Shown: positions 58,690-64,000 of the stretch, in pieces | Numbering within the stretch: position 1 is the first letter of the stretch | Layout of the letters: each line of letters starts with the position of its first letter | Assembly: GCA_028583605.1 (NCBI GenBank) | Contig: CM053331.1 | Span: forward strand, 30,998,177-31,062,176 | DNA: 64,000 bases | DNA from: Dastarcus helophoroides | Taxonomy: Eukaryota; Arthropoda; Insecta; Coleoptera; Bothrideridae | Reading direction: 5' to 3' | Notes under the pieces: model-generated | What the model saw: the letters and a program-made list of their open reading frames with translations, nothing else | The model's database searches: none | What the model was told of the DNA's origin: nothing | Translations under genes and position numbers: made by a program

Positions 58690-59160
58690 TCAAAAAATGG
58701 GAAACAAAGTCAAGAATCTCCCACTGGAGACTGCAGGACTCGCAGGACTGTGGCAGGCGAAAAGATTTATATTTGGAACGCTTGAAAAAACAAAGGCCTA
58801 CTTAGAACTCAGAAAATCCGAATTGAGGATCCTAACCGGCCTCTTAACACGACATTACCCTATGAGGTACCTCCTCAAGACAATGGGTTAGGCTGAAACA
58901 GACCTATGTTCGTTTTTGCGCAGAAGCTGCGAAGACTGCAGAACATGTACTATCCAAGTGCGATGCGCTTACACGCAAAAGGCACGTCCTACTTGGATGG
59001 GTGTCCTTAGACACCTCAGATGTGAAAAAACTCAAACTCAGGTCTATAATAAACTTCTACAAGAGTTTGAACCTGGGAACTACATAGATCAGGGTATGCA
59101 CAAAAGATCTCCTTAGGTCGAGGTGCGGGGTGGAAGAAGAGAAAAACGAAACGACCCATA
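58690..59160 (+). pseudogene. LINE C-terminal Cys/His region
   Basis: Contains TGLLTRHYPMRYLLKTMG, followed in another frame by a Cys-rich stretch with His (C-x2-C and H/C residues around 58910-59000), as at the ends of R1/LOA-like LINE proteins. Interrupted by a stop and frameshifts. Confidence 0.7.
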
Positions 59161-59164
59161 TAAA

Positions 59165-59190
59165 ATCTAATCTAATCTAATCTAGTCTAA
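59165..59190 (+). repeat. (TCTAA)n tail of the LINE
   Basis: Four to five copies of TCTAA with one variant, directly after the LINE coding end. This is a tail repeat and not the insect telomere repeat (TTAGG), which differs. Confidence 0.8.
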
Positions 59191-60089
59191 TGTAAAAGCT
59201 CAAAATTTTGGGAGACAATTAGACTCATATTTTCAATTCTGAATCCATTTTATAAATCGAATAAAAATTTGTTTTCTTCAAAATTTTGATTTATGATGAA
59301 AATATCATAGTTTATTCTTTACTGAGTTCTGCTTTGGGGGTATAAAAATTTTCGGAATTTTTTTAGTGACTCTTTTTGCCAAATACTAGTGGGTCAACTG
59401 CTAGTAGTTCGGCTACTGTATGTTTGGAAGACTGCACTTGTACAGTCTACTTGGTTTTTTATTAAACATTGTAGCTCTCTTGGGTAGTTCACCGGCAGTA
59501 ATCGTTTTAGAAGGTTATATCCGTACTGCATAAGCCAGAAGTAAGCGCTAAACTACCAGGATTACTCAACTCTTAGCATAGACCGAACGCGTGGATATAA
59601 TAATACAATTGCCAAGCCGCCTTACAGTAAATTTTCCCAGCTACAAAACTGCACTGTTTATAAGATACGATTTGTGAAATGGAGCTTTAGCCAAAAGCTT
59701 CTAGAAATAGAAGTTGAGCTGCTATGTTGCCATAATGTCAAGATGTTTTTCTAACCTACGGAATGAAACATAGAAATTGTGTGGGATGTGTAATTTCAAA
59801 TTGCTTTTACGTAAGAAAGGTAACGCAGGAAACCTTATTATTTACTATCTCCTTCACAATATCACTTTATATATAGTGACAGAAAAAAGAAAATCTATAG
59901 GGAAGAAATTGACTTGCGAAGTAACCTTAATAGGCGAAATCTTAATGCTGAAGGTTAAATAAATTTTACTTCGTATATAGTGCATATTCTCCAAAGTTTT
60001 TTTTCTTAAATTTAAATTTCTTGAAATTCTTAAAATGTAGAAATTTTAACAGAAAACTCCAACTTCTGACATCCAAACCACAATTCTGA
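59191..60089. other. Non-coding sequence, no gene seen
   Basis: AT-rich to about 59340, then more complex sequence. The 61-residue frame at 59777-59962 (Lys/Leu-rich with an early Cys-x2-Cys) is not recognised. No element identified. Confidence 0.45.
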
Positions 60090-61300
60090 AATGTTGTTAG
60101 ATGTGGCCTGTACGTGTTCTCAAATATGTTTAATGGTTCCTGCAAATAACAGCATTGGATATCTCAAGGCCTTTGGCAGAGTCTAGCACCGATCTTTTCT
60201 CGCCAAATTACCATCTTATGGTCTTCCTCCTGGACTATAACATTTGATATCAAATTTTCTCGCTGACAGATTTCTTCAGCCCGTCGTCGATGGCATCTCA
60301 TCCGAGACATTTGCGATTAATGCAGAGTGTGCCCTGTCTCCTTCTCTGTTTCTGTTACACATGAATGATCTCTTAGCTTCAACTTCCAATCCGCTAGTTA
60401 CGCAGATAACAGCAGCCTGATGTCGTCTCTTTCCTCAGCCAAACATTATCCGTAGCTGCTTTAGATTTCTGAGGGAACAGCAGATACAGATGATTAGTCG
60501 GGATCTTGAAATCATTGTGGAATGGGTTAAGAAGAATCTGGTGGACTTCAGCGCTTCACAAACTCAGGCCGAGGTTTTCTCTAAGAAGACATCAAGGGAT
60601 AATGCAACAAACATACTAATGGACGATAAAATTTTTCAGATGGGATTTAAATTGTCTATCCTAGAAGTGAATGCGAGCACTAACTTTTCTCGGGACGATC
60701 ATGTGCGCGCCATTGTCAAGTCCGCCTCTCAGAAGCTAGGCTTTCTCTTTAGAGCTAAAAAGTACTTCACATTTCATCAGCTACTCACATTATACAAAGC
60801 TCAGGTTAGGCCAACACTAGAATACTGTTTTCATGTTTGCAGTTCAGCACCAAAGCACACTTTAGCTCTTTTGGATTCAATTCAAGGAAGAGCGGTTCGC
60901 CTAATTGATGACGAGTTTCACTGATTCTCTGAAACACTATAGCACAGGCCAATGGTAGGTGACTCTCTTTTCTACAAGTACTGTCATGAGAGATGCTTGC
61001 AGGAACTAATAGAATTGATCCCCCCAAGGTCTACATTTTTGAGGCATACAACAGTCGGAGACAGCAAAGTCCTATGCGATCCAGCTTGACACAGTGAGGA
61101 CTGTCTACGGAAACTTCGCTTGCTATAGAACTTCCAAACTATGTAACTCGTAACCGAAAGAAATTTTCCCCAGGAACTATAACCTATCTTTGTTTAAAAA
61201 GACGATTCATCGCCATCTATCCATGTTTTCGCATCCTACTCGCAGTATTTTGAAGGCATAATGGGGTTGCCCTTTGTGAGCGGATTAAACTTAAAAAATA
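60090..61300 (+). pseudogene. Jockey-like LINE remnant (RT to 3' end)
   Basis: Reading from about 60150: ALDIS (first catalytic Asp region, then a frameshift), 'AKLPSYGLPPGL', a segment ending 'DGISSETFAINAECALSPSL', then 'FLLHMNDLLASTSN' and ASYADNSSLMSS, where the catalytic YADD is changed to YADN (60399-60410). Next is the 144-codon frame at 60490-60924 with LEIIVEWVKKNLVDFSASQT, SASQKLGFLFRAKKYFT and RPTLEYCFHVCSSAPKHT, a LINE thumb/C-terminal region. The 3' part (60960-61300) ends GGATTAAACTTAAAAAA and matches 21044-21362. Stops and frameshifts are frequent. Confidence 0.88.
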
Positions 61301-64000
61301 TCTTCCAATCTAATTTGTGATTCTCGATTGTTACAAAAATAATAGAATTGTTTGGGCTTCCTGTTAAAAGAATCGAATTTGATTTGGTCTGCTACATATG
61401 AAAATTTGCTATTTTGGAGATCATATCAAGGTACTGGAATGATGATCTCTGGGAATAGAGAATTTGGTTTAATTTTGTTAAGATGTGAGGCACAAGGAAT
61501 TGGTTTTTGGTTCCGTTTGTTACTATTAAAGTTATTCTTGGTTGTTTATTAGCCAAGCTAATCGTAAAGGTGGCATTTTACATGCATTCATATGATTAAT
61601 ACAACGTTTTATTGCTAGGAACATTCTTGGGCATTCCGAAGCTCATACGTGATATAATTTATTTTCTAGTTCACATTTTAGATATGAAATAATTGCCTTT
61701 AAAATGTTATAACATCAATTGTAGCGAGAATAAAAGCACCTCAGGCACTAACATTATGTAATAAAAGATAAAATAAATGTCGCAGTATAAGTCCCGATAT
61801 ATATTTATATTACATGTCAGCATTACTTTGCTTGATATTTTAAATTACCTGAAATAATTAAAAATAATTGGTGAAATAAAACTGAGTATAAAAATACTGA
61901 AAAATATAATGTATATTTCAAGAACATTCAGACTTTTACTGCCTATTCAATGAAATTTTTATAATCATTAAGCAATTGTTTTTCGTGTTACTCATTTAGG
62001 GTAAAATGGTCTAAAAGGGCATTGAAAAATACTTTTAATTCATTATTTATTCAGTTCTAATGCTGACTGCTTAAATTGCACCCAATAAAAGCGAACTTCA
62101 TTAAAAATTAACAGCATTCATTAAAACCAAACCTAACCAATTAACTTCATGTAATTTCCAGGACTTGCCCTATTGATTTGCTTCAATCTCCTTTTTTTCC
62201 AAATTACTTCTAATTTAAATTCGTTCCACACAAATGATCATCAATCTTAATAAAAAATAAAATCAAACGGCAAAGCACCAGCGGAACTTTCAGTTTACAG
62301 TGTATTAATTATAAATAAGACGAGCATTTCAGGTTGTACAATTTATAATGGGCAATCGATAGCGTTTCATGTCTGATATATTGTGTGACAGAAACAATTT
62401 TCCAAGCGGAGGCCGCTCTTCCAAAGGACTCGAAAGTCCACCATATTAAAAGTACATAAAAACTAATAAATTTAATTTCTGCAGTTGGATGGATGGTCGA
62501 CTGATTCTAGCTGCATTTAATGCCGTTGCGATAGTTATTTGGACTCTTTGTATAAAGTTTAAGCTTCTCGCTTTTGTTGCCTCGTGTGCTTTTATTAGAC
62601 TCGCCCAGCTTCATTGATTTGAGAGCGAAGCCTTTAGGATTTCTTGCTTTCACGTCTAATGTAGATAGAGCATCTAGGAAGTAATTGCCATTAACCCATT
62701 ATTTAATTTGTAGAAAAAAATTTATTAGATCTAGATTTGTGGACAAAAATTTAATATAAAAGAAGAACGAAAATTTCAAAAGCCCGGATGAAAAAAAAGC
62801 ACGTCGTTGATCAATAAAATGAATTCAGATCATGACAATGCAGAATCTTTTAAAATTATATGTGGAAAACTAACGATAAATAAGTATAAAATAATTCTAA
62901 ATTTTTTAAGGTTAGAAGACTAAGAGAGGAAGAATTGACAACGAGAAAGTACCTTCAAATGATTTACAATATATTTTCAAAATCTTAGGCAAGAAACCCA
63001 ATTAAAATAATTTTTTTTTTGTTACGATTCACAATCAAATATCCAGCTACAAACACTTCTTGATCCAAGTTACGATGAGTTTATCGTTTGTGAAGAATAG
63101 GACACATATGCACTTGTAGAAAATTTCGTTTTTATTGGTTGTTAGCAAAACCAAACTCTTCAAGATAATTATCTTCACTGACTTGTAACTTGGCAAAATA
63201 ACTAAATAATTGAATTTTATTTTCGTACGCTGTAATATTTAAAATTCAGTAAATTGGACCTTCAACTATTTGGTTTGATGTTTTTAATTTTACTACGATA
63301 ATGATTTATGAAAACATCCAAAAAATTGCGTTAAGGCAAATCTGAAAATTTTTATATATTGCTGCAGATCTATTTCAGAGGGACATTCAGTGCGACTGCT
63401 AATTACGAATACCAGGTGAAACAATTCGGAAAAGTACCTCTCTAAATTTCATGGCTATTTATGCAGAGTAGGTTTCAATTTTTGCCAAATCCACCACTAC
63501 AAACAAGTACATATAATTACACTCCAGCTGAAATAACAATGCGTGTTTACAGTAACAACATTGGTTGTTTTAGCATTAAGATATTTTGTGAGGGTGGCGC
63601 CCGCAGCAGACTCAACAGCCGACAATTTGAACATCAACATCAATAAAGTTAACGGAAGTGTTTTGGTTGCCTGTAAATAGGGTAGGTTATGAATTGATTC
63701 ATTTATTATGGTAATAATGAGCCAGTGAAGCGCCATGCCACAACGGCACGTCTCTAAATCTTGGCGTTCGCCTCGTTGTAAACCCGCACAATATCACCTT
63801 GTGTGCAGTAAATTATCTGAATTATGTGCAGTTGCCGCCACAGGCGTTAAGATAACCTCATACATAAATGGAAGATGTGTTTCTTAAACAAAAAGATCTC
63901 TTGAATGCAACATTGGCCTAAATTACCTCGTGGAATGGATAAATGTGCATAATGTGCGCTCTTAGTTTGCAATAAATTGTCCTCACAACCAACTACTTAT
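61301..64000. other. Unique non-coding region, no gene seen
   Basis: Mostly higher-complexity AT-rich DNA. A GC-richer stretch at about 62340-62700 could be regulatory or conserved, but shows no gene. Open frames at 61352-61552 and 63461-63736 are not recognised and are probably chance. Confidence 0.45.

Larger units (their letters stand above)
57091..59190 (+). mobile_element. R1/LOA-like LINE with RT and RNase H, 5'-truncated
   Basis: A 2.1-kb fragment with RT, RNase H and a Cys/His-rich end in that order. It ends in a pentamer tail (TCTAA repeated, 59165-59190), as expected for a LINE 3' end. The 5' part (ORF1, endonuclease) is missing. It is broken by several stops and frameshifts. Confidence 0.88.

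Noticed and set aside
59165..59190. Possible telomere-like repeat (TCTAA)n
   Set aside because: The insect telomere unit is TTAGG/CCTAA. This is a different pentamer placed at a LINE 3' end.

Overview
This window looks like a piece of an AT-rich insect (or other arthropod) nuclear genome. The evidence is eukaryotic throughout: an LTR retrotransposon, Penelope-like retroelements with a GIY-YIG nuclease, RTE-, jockey- and R1/LOA-like LINE fragments, Tc1/mariner, DD41D and pogo/Tigger-like DNA transposons, long microsatellites, and no operons or closely packed genes. I could not resolve the order or species. I see no convincing host protein-coding gene, tRNA, rRNA or CRISPR array. Nearly all long open frames are either transposon proteins or chance frames in simple repeats.

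Layout. 0-8 kb: a CTGT-type microsatellite (535-917), then a complete but decayed Ty3/gypsy-like LTR element on the minus strand (1812-5483) with TG...CA LTRs and a 4-bp AACT target duplication, then an RTE-type LINE tail (7430-7911). 8-14 kb: A-rich degenerate repeat DNA containing a three-copy tandem array of about 690-bp units, then unique sequence. 14.4-15.7 kb: a full-length dead mariner. 16.3-28.3 kb: two roughly 2.5-kb arms of an inverted duplication, each holding Penelope-like remains, around a 7-kb centre. 28-46 kb: long T- or A-rich degenerate repeat blocks, a CT-rich tract, two palindromic Penelope-like ends (36.3 and 39.7 kb), and a non-autonomous DNA element with long inverted ends (42.2-43.5 kb). 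46.5-51.3 kb: a pogo/Tigger-like transposon interrupted by a DD41D Tc1/mariner-type element whose 356-residue transposase is intact. It is the only clearly intact long gene in the window. 51.3-52.2 kb: an internally deleted copy of the mariner. 55.5-59.2 kb: a Penelope-like end, a nearly perfect 200-bp hairpin, and a LINE with RT and RNase H. 60.1-61.3 kb: a second, jockey-like LINE. The rest is unique non-coding sequence.

How the parts relate. The elements record a series of insertions: pogo first, DD41D into pogo, and an inactive mariner derivative 86 bp away. The Penelope-like copies share a 3' motif that resembles a type I hammerhead ribozyme, with compensatory changes in stem II between copies. 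The DD41D element and the 42-kb non-autonomous element share a stretch of terminal sequence, so one may mobilise relatives of the other. About a third of the window is a strand-polar degenerate repeat of roughly 20 bp (GAAAATTTCGAC followed by a T run, or its complement), which no named family explains.
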